Shown: positions 7,549 to 16,203 of the stretch, one piece after another | Position numbering within the stretch: position 1 is the stretch's first letter | Layout of the letters: every line of letters starts with the position of its first letter | NCBI RefSeq assembly: GCF_035989265.1 | Contig: NZ_JAYKZX010000003.1 | Location: 1,674,001-1,738,000, forward strand | Length of the DNA stretch: 64,000 nt | From: Sphingobium sp. HWE2-09 | GTDB taxonomy: Bacteria; Pseudomonadota; Alphaproteobacteria; Sphingomonadales; Sphingomonadaceae | Direction: 5' to 3' | Position numbers and translations under genes: made by a program | Notes under the pieces: generated by a model | Seen by the model: the letters and a program-made list of their open reading frames with translations, nothing else | Told to the model about the DNA's origin: nothing | Database searches by the model: none

Positions 7549-9339
7549 ATGGCATTTGAAACGCTCCACCCCCTCCTCGCCCAGGCGTTGACCACCAAGG
7601 GCTATGAAGCCCTGACCCCCGTCCAGTCCGAAGTGACGCAGGAGGAAGCCTTCGGCCGCGACCTGATCGTGTCGGCGCAGACCGGTTCGGGCAAGACCGT
7701 CGCTTTCGGCCTCGCCATGGCGAGCGAATTGCTGGGCGACGCCGATCGCCTGCCCCCGCCCGCCTGGCCGCTGGCGCTGGTGATCGCGCCGACGCGCGAA
7801 CTGGCGTTGCAGGTCAGCCGCGAGTTGGAATGGCTCTATGCCGGCGCCCGCGCCCGCATCGCCACCTGCGTTGGCGGCATGGACGCGGCCAAGGAACGCC
7901 GCGCCCTGGCGCAGGGCGCGCATATCGTCGTCGGCACGCCTGGCCGTCTGCGCGACCATCTGGAACGCGGCGCGCTCGACCTGTCGGCGCTCAAGACCGC
8001 CGTGCTGGACGAAGCCGACGAAATGCTGGACATGGGCTTCCGTGAAGATCTGGAAGGCATTCTCGACGCCACGCCGGAAGGCCGCCGCACGCTGCTGTTT
8101 TCGGCCACCATGCCAAAGCCGATCGTGCAGCTGGCCCGCCGCTATCAGAAGGACGCGTTCCAGATCACGTCCGCCGCCGGTGAGCGCGGCCATGGCGACA
8201 TCAGCTATCAGGCGATGACCGTTGCGCCTGCCGACATCGAAAATGCGGTGGTGAACCTGCTGCGCTATCATGAGGCGGAAACGGCGATCCTGTTCTGCGC
8301 CACGCGCGACAATGTCCGCCACCTCCACGCCAGCCTGACCGAGCGCGGCTTTGCCGCCGTCGCGCTGTCAGGCGAGCATAGCCAGAATGAACGCAACCAT
8401 GCGCTGCAAGCGCTGCGCGACAAGCGGGCGCGGGTCTGCGTGGCGACGGACGTCGCGGCGCGCGGCATTGATCTGCCCACGCTGACGCTGGTGGTCCATG
8501 TCGAACTGCCGCGCGACGCGGAGACGATGCAGCATCGGTCGGGTCGCACGGGGCGCGCGGGCAAGAAGGGCACCGCCGTGCTGATCGTGCCCTATCCCCG
8601 TCGCCGCCGCGTCGAATTGATGCTGCGCGGGGCGAAGATCCCCGTCGAATGGACGACGGCGCCATCCAAGGAAGCCATCGCCCAGCAGGATGCCGAACGG
8701 CTGCGCGCGCAACTGCTCGCTCCTGCCGAACTGGAAGAGTCCGACTGGACGCTGGGCGCCGAATTGCTGGAGGCCAAGAGCGCCAAGGAAATCGCCGCCA
8801 TGCTGGTGCGCAGCGCCCGCGCCGCCATGCCCGCGCCCGAGGAACTGCTGGACGCCAGCGAAGCCCCCGCGCGTCGCGACGGGCCGCGCCCGGGGTTCGA
8901 GGATACCCAGTGGTTCCGCATGAATATCGGCCGCACGCAAAATGCCGATCCGCGCTGGATCCTGCCGCTGATCTGCCGTCGCGGCCATGTGTCGCGCGGG
9001 GATATCGGCGCGATCCGCATCACCACCAACGAAACGATGTTCGAAATCCCCAAGGCGATTTCGGCCAAGTTCCTCGCCGCCGTCCGTCGTTCGGGCGAAG
9101 CGGGTGACGAAGGCGCGGACGTGATGTTCGATCCCGTCGACGGCGCACCGCGCGTCGAAGCACGGGAAAATCGCAAGCAGCTCCGCCCCGCCAATGGCGA
9201 CCGTCCCAACCGCAGTGGCCCGCCCCGTGGCGGCCCCGGCGCCGGTTCGCGTGGTGGCGGCGCCCCGCACAGCCCCCGCCCCTTCAAGGGCGCTGGCGCC
9301 GGTGGCCCGCGCAAGGGGCCGCCCCGCTCGCGCGGATGA
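7549..9339 (+). CDS. DEAD-box RNA helicase with DbpA-like C-terminal domain and RG-rich tail
   Basis: ATP-dependent RNA helicase, probably in ribosome assembly or mRNA decay. 596 residues. Q-motif glutamine near residue 26; motif I AQTGSGKT at 43-50; PTRELALQV at 81-89; GTPGR at 129-133; DEAD at 154-157; SAT at 185-187; HRSGRTGRAG around 329-338. A region near 455-530 (including 'WILPLICRRGHVSRGDIGAI') resembles the DbpA RNA-binding domain. The last 60 residues are rich in Gly, Pro and Arg, typical of an unstructured RNA-binding tail. Start ATG at 7549. The exact paralogue (DbpA/DeaD/RhlE) is uncertain. Confidence 0.93.
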   Translation: MAFETLHPLLAQALTTKGYEALTPVQSEVTQEEAFGRDLIVSAQTGSGKTVAFGLAMASELLGDADRLPPPAWPLALVIAPTRELALQVSRELEWLYAGARARIATCVGGMDAAKERRALAQGAHIVVGTPGRLRDHLERGALDLSALKTAVLDEADEMLDMGFREDLEGILDATPEGRRTLLFSATMPKPIVQLARRYQKDAFQITSAAGERGHGDISYQAMTVAPADIENAVVNLLRYHEAETAILFCATRDNVRHLHASLTERGFAAVALSGEHSQNERNHALQALRDKRARVCVATDVAARGIDLPTLTLVVHVELPRDAETMQHRSGRTGRAGKKGTAVLIVPYPRRRRVELMLRGAKIPVEWTTAPSKEAIAQQDAERLRAQLLAPAELEESDWTLGAELLEAKSAKEIAAMLVRSARAAMPAPEELLDASEAPARRDGPRPGFEDTQWFRMNIGRTQNADPRWILPLICRRGHVSRGDIGAIRITTNETMFEIPKAISAKFLAAVRRSGEAGDEGADVMFDPVDGAPRVEARENRKQLRPANGDRPNRSGPPRGGPGAGSRGGGAPHSPRPFKGAGAGGPRKGPPRSRG

Positions 9340-9406
9340 TCCGATAAACGTCATTGCCCTTTAGGGCAGCTGGCAACCCGATGGGCGCGCCGTTCATTCC
9401 ACTGGA

Positions 9407-10963
9407 ATGACCGACGCGCCCATTTTGATTCCGGTGCTGGGCGACCAGCTAAGCCCCGACATCGCAGCCCTGCGTGCGGTCGACAACACGCGCGGCATCG
9501 TGTTGATGATGGAGGTGGCGGATGAAACCACCTATGTCCGCCACCATAAGGCGAAGATCGCCTTCGTCCTCTCCGCCATGCGGCACCATGCCGACAGGCT
9601 GCGGGCGCTCGGCTGGACGGTCGATTATGTGCGGCTGGACGACCCCGACAATCAAGGCAGCTTCACCGCCGAAGTCGCCCGTGCGATAGAGCGACATCGT
9701 CCCTGCGCCATCCATGTGACCGAAGCGGGCGAATGGCGGGTGCGCGCCATGCTGGAGGCGTGGGAGACGCGCTTTGCCCTGCCCGTCACCATCCATGAGG
9801 ATGATCGCTTCCTTTGTTCCCATGCGGAATTCGACACATGGGCGGCTGCGCGCAAGCAGATGCGGATGGAATTCTTCTACCGCGACATGCGCCGCAAGAC
9901 CGGCCTGCTGATGGTGCCGGATGGCGCGCCAGAGGGCGGCCAGTGGAATTATGACGCGGACAATCGCAAGCCTGCGCCCCAGCGCGACCTGCTCATGCCG
10001 CAACCCCTGCGTTTCAGCCCGGACGCGATCACGCAAGAGGTGCTGGCGATGGTCGCGACCCGCTTCGCCGATCATATCGGCAGCCTCGATCATTTCGCCT
10101 TCGCCGTGACGCCGCAGGATGCCGAACGGCAAAAGCAGCATTTCCTGGACGAAGCGCTACCGCGCTTTGGCGACTATCAGGATGCGATGCTGACCGACGA
10201 GCCGTTCCTGTGGCATTCGGTCCTGTCCCCCTATATCAATATCGGCCTGCTCGATCCGCTGGCGCTGTGTCAGGCTGTCGATGCGCACTATCGCGCGGGC
10301 AAGGTGCCGCTCAATTGCGCCGAAGGCTTCATTCGCCAGATCATCGGCTGGCGCGAATATGTCCGCGGCGTCTACTGGCATGAAGGGCCGGACTATGGAC
10401 AGCGCAACGCACTCGATGCCCGGCGCGACCTGCCGGACTTCTACTGGTCGGGGGAGACGGACATGCGCTGCATGGCCCAGGCGATCGGCCAGACGATCGA
10501 CTATAGCTATGCGCATCATATCCAGCGGCTGATGATCACCGGCAACTTCGCCCTTATCGCGGGCATCGACCCGCATCAGGTGCATATCTGGTATCTGGAA
10601 GTCTATGCCGATGCCTATGAATGGGTCGAGCTGCCCAATACGCTGGGCATGGCGCTATTCGCCGATGGCGGACTGCTCGGGTCGAAACCCTATGCGGCGA
10701 GCGGCGCCTATATCAACCGCATGTCCGATTATTGCCGACGCTGCCGCTATGACGTGAAGCAACGTGTGGGCGACGACGCCTGCCCGTTCAACGCGCTCTA
10801 TTGGGATTTTCTGGCACGCAACGAACGGATGCTGGGGCGCAACCCGCGCATGGCGCTGCCCTATCGCAACTGGAACCGGATGGCGCAGGAAGATCGCGCC
10901 GCCATTGAGGCGGAGGCGGCGCAGTTCCTGAACCGGATGACCGGGACCAGCGAACCGGATTAA
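9407..10963 (+). CDS. Iron-sulfur bacterial cryptochrome/photolyase (FeS-BCP type)
   Basis: A deoxyribodipyrimidine photolyase-related protein (PF04244 family), 518 residues, expected to bind FAD and a 4Fe-4S cluster and repair (6-4) photoproducts or act as a light sensor. The four cluster cysteines are all visible at C355, C443, C446 and C459. The spacings between the last three (3 and 13) match those of Agrobacterium PhrB, C438/C441/C454. The N-terminal Rossmann-like domain begins 'LIPVLGDQLS'. Start ATG at 9407. The residues around 'YSYAHHIQRLMITGNFALI' form the conserved FAD pocket. Family assignment is very sure; repair versus signalling is not. Confidence 0.93.
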   Translation: MTDAPILIPVLGDQLSPDIAALRAVDNTRGIVLMMEVADETTYVRHHKAKIAFVLSAMRHHADRLRALGWTVDYVRLDDPDNQGSFTAEVARAIERHRPCAIHVTEAGEWRVRAMLEAWETRFALPVTIHEDDRFLCSHAEFDTWAAARKQMRMEFFYRDMRRKTGLLMVPDGAPEGGQWNYDADNRKPAPQRDLLMPQPLRFSPDAITQEVLAMVATRFADHIGSLDHFAFAVTPQDAERQKQHFLDEALPRFGDYQDAMLTDEPFLWHSVLSPYINIGLLDPLALCQAVDAHYRAGKVPLNCAEGFIRQIIGWREYVRGVYWHEGPDYGQRNALDARRDLPDFYWSGETDMRCMAQAIGQTIDYSYAHHIQRLMITGNFALIAGIDPHQVHIWYLEVYADAYEWVELPNTLGMALFADGGLLGSKPYAASGAYINRMSDYCRRCRYDVKQRVGDDACPFNALYWDFLARNERMLGRNPRMALPYRNWNRMAQEDRAAIEAEAAQFLNRMTGTSEPD

Positions 10964-10976
10964 GTGCGCCTGCCTC

Positions 10977-12614
10977 CTACCCCGCCCCACAGAGCGTCAG
11001 CATCCGCCCCGCCAGTTCGCGTTCGCCCATGACGATATGGGGCACGCCCAGCCTTTCCAGATGCGCAACCTCCGCATCCGAATGGGCGCGGGCGATGACC
11101 TGCAACCTGTCGTTCAGGTGGCGCGCATGTTCGTGGATCGCGCCACCTTCGAAGCCTTCGGGCACCGCGATCAGCAGGTGGCGCGCATGGCTGATCCCCG
11201 CTGCGATCAGATGCTTGTCCTCCAGCGCATTGCCGCGAACGACCGATAGGCCGTCTTCCGCGGCTTCCTCCGCCCGTTCCGCATCGCCTTCGATCACGAC
11301 GAAATGCACGGCGCGTTCGGTCAGCCTGGTCGCGATCAGCTTCCCTACCCGGCCATAGCCGACCAGGATGACATGGCCGATGCGCGGCCGGTCCGGCGCC
11401 TTTGTCGATGCCTCTTCCTCATCGTCATCCTTCTTATGTTCCCGCACGATCAGCGAGAAGAGAATGGGATTGAGGAAGATCGACACCAGCGCGCCCGCCA
11501 GGATCAGGTCGCGCGCATCGGCGGGCAATACGCCCAGCCCCGTGCCCAACGACGCCAATATGAAGGAAAATTCGCCGATCTGCGCCAGGCTCGCGGCGAT
11601 GGTGAGCGCAGTGACATTGGCATGGCCGAAGGCGCGCACAATGCCCCACGCCGCGATCGATTTCCCCACGACGATGATCAGCACCGTCGCCAGCAGCGGC
11701 AGCGGATGCTCCAGCACGATCGCCGGGTTGAACAGCATCCCCACCGACACGAAGAACAGCACCGCAAAAGCGTCGCGCAGCGGCAGCGTTTCTTCCGTCG
11801 CACGGCGGCTGAGCGGCGTTTCGCCCAAAATCATGCCCGCAAAGAACGCGCCCAGCGCAAAGGATACGTCGAACGCCAGCGCCGCGCCGAACGCGACGCC
11901 CAGGGCGATGGCGAGCACCGCCAGGCGGAACAGCTCCCGCGATCCGGTATGGACGACCCAGTGGAGCGCCCAGGGGATGACACGGCGCCCCACGATCAGC
12001 ATGACTGCGACGAACCCTGCCACCTTGAGCAGCGTGCCCAGCAGCGGCGCGATCAACGCCGCCGCCCCGCCGCCGCCATCGGCATTGTTGAGGACGCCAG
12101 CCAGCGCGGGCAACAGCACCAGCGCCAGGACCATCACTAGATCCTCCACGATCAACCAGCCGATCGCGATCCGCCCGCGTCGCGTCTCCACCAGGTCCGC
12201 CCCCTGCAACGCGCGCAGCAGCACTACCGTGCTGGCGACCGACAGTGCCAGGCCGAAGACGATACCGCCCATCAACCCCCAGCCCATAAAATAGGCCAGC
12301 CCCATCCCCAGCAGCGTCGCCACCGCGATCTGAACGATGGCGCCGGGGACCGCGATACTCTTGACCGACAGAAGATCCTTCAGCGAAAAATGCAGGCCGA
12401 CGCCGAACATCAGCAAGATGACGCCGATCTCGGCCAGTTCGTTCGCCAGGCCTGCATCGGCGACGAAGCCGGGCGTGAAGGGGCCGACCAATATGCCCGC
12501 GACCAGATAGCCGACGAGCGGGGACAATTTGAGGCGATGGGCGATCGCCCCCATGATGAAGGCGACGACGAGACCGGCGACGATGGTGCCGATCAGGGGC
12601 GTATGGTGGGGCAT
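10977..12614 (-). CDS. Kef-type cation:proton antiporter (YbaL-like, CPA2)
   Basis: 545 residues from the ATG at 12614 (AAGGGA just upstream; an in-frame TTG at 12629 is less likely). The first ~380 residues are a 12-helix antiporter domain ('GYLVAGILVGP', 'ANELAEIGVILLMFGVGLHF'). A cytoplasmic TrkA-N nucleotide-binding domain follows from about residue 405 ('HVILVGYGRVGKLIATRL'). It likely exchanges K+ or Na+ for protons under control of NAD(H). A TrkA-C domain is absent, as in YbaL. Converges on the photolyase gene. Confidence 0.92.
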   Translation of the reverse strand: MPHHTPLIGTIVAGLVVAFIMGAIAHRLKLSPLVGYLVAGILVGPFTPGFVADAGLANELAEIGVILLMFGVGLHFSLKDLLSVKSIAVPGAIVQIAVATLLGMGLAYFMGWGLMGGIVFGLALSVASTVVLLRALQGADLVETRRGRIAIGWLIVEDLVMVLALVLLPALAGVLNNADGGGGAAALIAPLLGTLLKVAGFVAVMLIVGRRVIPWALHWVVHTGSRELFRLAVLAIALGVAFGAALAFDVSFALGAFFAGMILGETPLSRRATEETLPLRDAFAVLFFVSVGMLFNPAIVLEHPLPLLATVLIIVVGKSIAAWGIVRAFGHANVTALTIAASLAQIGEFSFILASLGTGLGVLPADARDLILAGALVSIFLNPILFSLIVREHKKDDDEEEASTKAPDRPRIGHVILVGYGRVGKLIATRLTERAVHFVVIEGDAERAEEAAEDGLSVVRGNALEDKHLIAAGISHARHLLIAVPEGFEGGAIHEHARHLNDRLQVIARAHSDAEVAHLERLGVPHIVMGERELAGRMLTLCGAG

Positions 12615-12681
12615 GAGTCCCTTTCGCAACGCTGATCCCGGTGACGCGGGCGAAACCGCGTCGCCGGGCAGAGTAACAGGA

Positions 12682-12810
12682 TTATTCGACGACGGTCATC
12701 ATCATCACCGACAAGGTGGCGGCGGCGACGGCCAGACCGGACATGACGGCGGGCATGAACCACCAAGGTGGGCGGCGACGCGTGCGTCGCGCAGTCTTTC
12801 TGCGAGCCAT
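12682..12810 (-). CDS. 42-residue Arg-rich single-span membrane peptide
   Basis: ATG at 12810 with AAGGAG 8 bases upstream, the strongest ribosome site in this neighbourhood. The product starts MARRKTARRTRRRPPWWF, a very basic N-terminus, followed by one hydrophobic helix (MPAVMSGLAVAAATLSVMMM) and ends TVVE. The positive end should stay in the cytoplasm. It lies 56 bp downstream of another small membrane-protein gene on the same strand, suggesting a two-gene unit upstream of the antiporter. No function is known to me. Confidence 0.6.
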   Translation of the reverse strand: MARRKTARRTRRRPPWWFMPAVMSGLAVAAATLSVMMMTVVE

Positions 12811-12866
12811 GCTAGTGCTCCTTCTTCCGACGAAAGCCCGCCAAGTACGGGCGGAGGTGCGAATCG

Positions 12867-13262
12867 TCAGGCGATGGAAGGCGGTGCGCGGGCGCTACGC
12901 GTGCGCGCGGGTCTTATAAAGGGCAGGACAGAAGCATGATCGCCCGCCCAACCGGTTAAGATGACGACCCGCAGGGCCGTCAGGACTGCGGCCAATGCAA
13001 AGGCAATGATCAGTGGCGGCGCACCCCCGCCGTCCGGTTGCGGCGCTTCCACGACCTGCTGTGCGGACTGGGTGCGCGCCTTCAGCACGACGTCGGTAGT
13101 GGCGGGATTGAAGGCGGAACCGGTGGCGCGGCTGAGCGGTGGTCCCAGCGGCGCCAGCGCAGACAGCAGGGTGACCAGGATCAGCGTCCACAGGGCGGCA
13201 TGGATCGGCAGGCGCAGAAATGCGCCCTTTTCGCTCCACCATGGCCCCGTGCCTTTGCCCAT
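12867..13262 (-). CDS. Small two-span membrane protein, unknown function
   Basis: 131 residues from an ATG at 13262 (GGAG 11 bases upstream). Hydrophobic segments near residues 22-42 and 90-110 are separated by a polar loop. A GTG 24 codons further upstream would add a short extension with no ribosome site. Codon usage and strand match the neighbouring genes. I do not recognise the family; its position next to a 42-residue membrane peptide and a Kef-type antiporter hints at an envelope role only. Confidence 0.6.
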   Translation of the reverse strand: MGKGTGPWWSEKGAFLRLPIHAALWTLILVTLLSALAPLGPPLSRATGSAFNPATTDVVLKARTQSAQQVVEAPQPDGGGAPPLIIAFALAAVLTALRVVILTGWAGDHASVLPFIRPARTRSARAPPSIA

Positions 13263-13356
13263 CAGCCGGACTGCTCCTCTATCTCGGCCCTTTATATGCC
13301 CCAGAAGATAGGCATCAAAAAGCCCGAAAACCACCCCCGTCCCGCACCGCCATTGG

Positions 13357-13385
13357 TTGACAGGCGCGAGTCATTCCACTAACGG
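13357..13385 (+). promoter_or_regulatory. Probable promoter of rplU-rpmA
   Basis: A perfect -35 hexamer TTGACA (13357-13362), a 17-bp spacer and a weak -10 TAACGG (13380-13385), about 80 bp upstream of rplU. Alphaproteobacterial housekeeping promoters keep TTGAC and tolerate weak -10 boxes. Confidence 0.5.
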
Positions 13386-13466
13386 GCCACATTCCCGCGC
13401 GGGTCGGCAAGGCATCATGTCTTTGGTGAGCTGCGTAAAGCAGATTTGAACGAGAAGAGACAAGCC

Positions 13467-13832
13467 ATGTTCGCTATCGTGCGCACAGGCGGCAAGCAGT
13501 ATCGCGTCGCCGCCGGAGACAAGATCGTCGTTGAAAAGCTGGCTGGCGAAGCCGGCAATTCGGTCACGCTGGACGACGTCCTGCTGGCCGGTGAAGGCGG
13601 CGACCTGAAGGACACCGCCAAGCTGACCGTCGCGGCCGAAATCATCGCGCAGGCGAAGGGCGAGAAGGTCATCGTCTTCAAGAAGCGCCGTCGCCACAAT
13701 TATCGCCGCAAGAACGGCCATCGTCAGAACCACACGATCCTGCGGATCGTGTCGATCGGCGGCGAAGGCAAGAAGGCCGACAAGGCTGCCGCCAAGACCC
13801 AAGACGCAGCGCCAGCTGCTGCCGAAGCCTGA
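13467..13832 (+). CDS. rplU: 50S ribosomal protein L21
   Basis: 121 residues from the ATG at 13467 ([13 protein letters not shown]...), which follows a GAGAAGAGA ribosome site; an upstream in-frame start would add seven residues without homology. '[15 protein letters not shown]' is the conserved rRNA-contact region. The C-terminus has an Ala/Lys-rich extension common in alphaproteobacteria. Co-transcribed with rpmA 34 bp downstream. Confidence 0.97.
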   Translation: MFAIVRTGGKQYRVAAGDKIVVEKLAGEAGNSVTLDDVLLAGEGGDLKDTAKLTVAAEIIAQAKGEKVIVFKKRRRHNYRRKNGHRQNHTILRIVSIGGEGKKADKAAAKTQDAAPAAAEA

Positions 13833-13866
13833 TCGCTTCCGGCCAGATATTCTAGGAGTTTAGACA

Positions 13867-14136
13867 ATGGCACATAAAAAAGCTGGCGGTTCGTCGCGCA
13901 ACGGTCGCGATTCCGAGTCGAAGCGCCTTGGCGTGAAGAAGTTCGGCGGTCAGGAAGTGATCGGCGGTAACATCATCATTCGCCAGCGCGGCACGCGCGT
14001 CTATCCGGGCCGCAATGTCGGCATCGGCAAGGACCACACGCTGTTCGCGCTGAACGAAGGCCGCGTGGTATTCCACACCGGCAAGCTCGGCCGCAAATAT
14101 GTGTCGGTTGACGCGCAGGCCCAGGCCGCCGAATAA
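13867..14136 (+). CDS. rpmA: 50S ribosomal protein L27
   Basis: 89 residues beginning [16 protein letters not shown], the classic L27 N-terminus that reaches the peptidyl-transferase centre, with no cleavable Firmicutes-type extension. ATG at 13867 with AGGAG upstream. Second gene of the rplU-rpmA pair; a terminator follows. Confidence 0.98.
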   Translation: MAHKKAGGSSRNGRDSESKRLGVKKFGGQEVIGGNIIIRQRGTRVYPGRNVGIGKDHTLFALNEGRVVFHTGKLGRKYVSVDAQAQAAE

Positions 14137-14225
14137 CGGACGATCGATGACGGATCGTCCCCCGCAACAGGGGCGATCCTCCCGGTCAAAGCCATAGGGC
14201 ACTGACCGGTTTTCGAGGGAAATAA

Positions 14226-14257
14226 GGGGCGCTCCTTGTTTGGGAGCGCCCCTTTTT
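14226..14257 (+). terminator. Intrinsic terminator after rpmA
   Basis: Perfect 10-bp stem GGGGCGCTCC / GGAGCGCCCC, 7-nt loop, then TTTTT. The surrounding 306-bp gap (14137-14442) also holds a small GACGATC/GATCGTC hairpin near 14140-14160 and no convincing gene. Confidence 0.93.
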
Positions 14258-14442
14258 CCGTTGCGCGTTTCTTGCCGGAACGCGTCCGATCGACAAAGCG
14301 GCATTTCTCTCCCGATTTCCCTCAAACCGTTGGAACTCCATGCCTTTTCGCGCGTCTAGCGGGCAGGATTTCAGCCGGAAACCACCGTCGTCAAGCCGTC
14401 ATCAATATCGGCTAACGGCGCACGATAAGAGGAGAGACGAGA

Positions 14443-15018
14443 ATGTTCGCCCGTACCCCCCGCCTGCTCCTGCGTCCCGGCTGGATGGAGGATGCCGCCG
14501 CCCTGGCGCAAGCCATTGGCGACCCTGCGATCCTGCGCAACCTCAGCCGTGCGCCCAGCCCTTATCAGCTGGACGATGCGCAGGCATTTTTGGCGCTGCC
14601 GCAGCATCCGCAATTGCCCCGCCTGCTGGCCTTCACCCGCACGCAGGGCGCCCCGCGCCTGGTCGGCGGATGCGGCGTCCATCTGGACGAGGATGGCACG
14701 CCGGAAATCGGCTATTGGATCGCCCGCCCTTATTGGGGGCTGGGCTTCGCGACGGAGGCTGCGCGCGCGGTGCTGAGCATGGCGCGGGCCAATGGCGTGC
14801 GCGACATCCGCGCCCGCCACTTCGCCGACAACCGCGCATCGGGCAACGTCCTGCGCAAACTGGGCTTCCGCGCCACCGGGCAGACGGCGCAATGTTACAG
14901 CTTGGGTCGCGACGCGATGGTCGATTGCCTGTTGTTCGAAGAAGGCGACGCCGTGAGTAATTGCAACGACCCGGCGATGGACCTGTATCGCGACGCGCTG
15001 GTGCCCATGGCAGCGTAA
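14443..15018 (+). CDS. RimJ/RimL-type GNAT acetyltransferase
   Basis: 191 residues. The N-terminal 'RTPRLLLRPGW' strand, 'GYWIARPYWGLGFATEA' (acetyl-CoA loop, residues ~87-103) and 'ADNRASGNVLRKLGF' are typical of GNAT enzymes of the RimJ/L class that acetylate protein N-termini or small amines. Strong AGGAG ribosome site before the ATG at 14443. Substrate unknown. The 40-residue stretch after 'QCYSLGRDAM' is less conserved. Confidence 0.87.
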   Translation: MFARTPRLLLRPGWMEDAAALAQAIGDPAILRNLSRAPSPYQLDDAQAFLALPQHPQLPRLLAFTRTQGAPRLVGGCGVHLDEDGTPEIGYWIARPYWGLGFATEAARAVLSMARANGVRDIRARHFADNRASGNVLRKLGFRATGQTAQCYSLGRDAMVDCLLFEEGDAVSNCNDPAMDLYRDALVPMAA

Positions 15019-15069
15019 GAATGACAATCGGGGCGTCGGCAGTCCGCTGTCCGCGCCCCGATCACCACA

Positions 15070-15630
15070 TCAATCGATGATCGCGGTCGAACCGGACGGA
15101 AAATCGACGCCGGAAAATTCTGGATAGGCGCCACGCAACAGGGCGACCTGCTGCGCATTGTCGATCCGGACGAGATGCCACTGCCCGTCATCCTTGATCG
15201 CCAGCGTTTGGGTTTTGCTCTGTATCTTGCCCGCATCGGGAATGGCGATGACGCTCTGCGTCGGGATCAACATATAGGTCCGGCTTTTGTCAGGCGTCGC
15301 GGCGACCTGCGCCGCTTTCATATCCATGCCAAAGGACAGGAAGGTCATCCCGTCGACCGCTGCGACGGCCTGCGCGGTGACCATCGCCTTCAACCTACCG
15401 TCCGGCAGGCCGACCTTCTCCGCCATGAAGCGCAACAGACGCGGCGGAATGAAATCGATGCTTTGTTCGATACGCCCCGCCTTCATCGCCGCATCGAACG
15501 CCGCAATCCGGCTTTCGATCATCGCCCGATCGGCCTGCGCAATCTCCTGCGCCTGAACCGGCGCACCAGCCGCTCCCGTCATCACCAGCAGCGCGGGCAG
15601 AGCGAGCGCCATCAGCCTCGCCATCCTCAT
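15070..15630 (-). CDS. Exported protein of unknown function
   Basis: 186 residues beginning with a clear signal peptide (basic start, hydrophobic 'LMALALPALLVMTGAAG', cleavage likely after AQA near residue 28). The mature part is small, with helix-rich and beta-rich halves. No family recognised. Its ATG overlaps the TGA of the upstream acetyltransferase gene (ATGA), so the two are translationally coupled. Probably periplasmic. Confidence 0.75.
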   Translation of the reverse strand: MRMARLMALALPALLVMTGAAGAPVQAQEIAQADRAMIESRIAAFDAAMKAGRIEQSIDFIPPRLLRFMAEKVGLPDGRLKAMVTAQAVAAVDGMTFLSFGMDMKAAQVAATPDKSRTYMLIPTQSVIAIPDAGKIQSKTQTLAIKDDGQWHLVRIDNAQQVALLRGAYPEFSGVDFPSGSTAIID

Positions 15631-16172
15631 GCCGTCACGCCTCTGCTTGCCCCTTTGGGCCGGTCGAATATGCGGGTCGGCTTGCCGCCCAATTCCGTAT
15701 CGGTCAGGACGTTGAAACCCAGCTTGTTGGCAACCCTGATCGACGCATAATTGTCCGGATCGATCATGCAGCGCAGCGAGGGCGCTTCGACATGCGCATC
15801 GGCCCAATCCAATATCGCCTGCATCGCTTCGGTGGCGACACCCCTGCCCCAGGCCGGCGGACCAAGCACCCAGCCAACCTCCGGCACGCCTTCCAGTTCT
15901 GGCAGGCCACGCTCCGCGCTCAGCAACCCCGCCTCGCCCAGAAAGGCGCCGTCGTCGCGATCCTCGATCACCCACATGCCATAGCCCAGCAGCGCCCACA
16001 TCCCCGCATAGCGCAGGATGCGAAACCAGACCGTCTGGCTGTCAAGCGCCGCTCCGCCAATATGCCGCACGACGTCGAGGTTGGCCCATAGCATGCGGCA
16101 GGCGGCATAATCTGCCACCCGATGCGGGCGCAGGATCAGGCGGGGCGTGTGCAGCGTCGGGGCATCGATCAT
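15627..16172 (-). CDS. RimJ/RimL-type GNAT acetyltransferase
   Basis: 181 residues starting MIDAPTLHTPRLILRPH, which matches the family's first strand; longer in-frame starts would overlap the upstream gene and add non-homologous sequence. 'VGWVLGPPAWGRGVATEAM' is the acetyl-CoA binding loop and 'YASIRVANKLGF' the conserved C-terminal helix. Coupled by an ATGA overlap to the downstream exported-protein gene. Substrate unknown. Confidence 0.87.
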   Translation of the reverse strand: MIDAPTLHTPRLILRPHRVADYAACRMLWANLDVVRHIGGAALDSQTVWFRILRYAGMWALLGYGMWVIEDRDDGAFLGEAGLLSAERGLPELEGVPEVGWVLGPPAWGRGVATEAMQAILDWADAHVEAPSLRCMIDPDNYASIRVANKLGFNVLTDTELGGKPTRIFDRPKGASRGVTA

Positions 16173-16203
16173 CGCCCGATAAAAGACGCCTCTGGCGCCC
16201 CGG

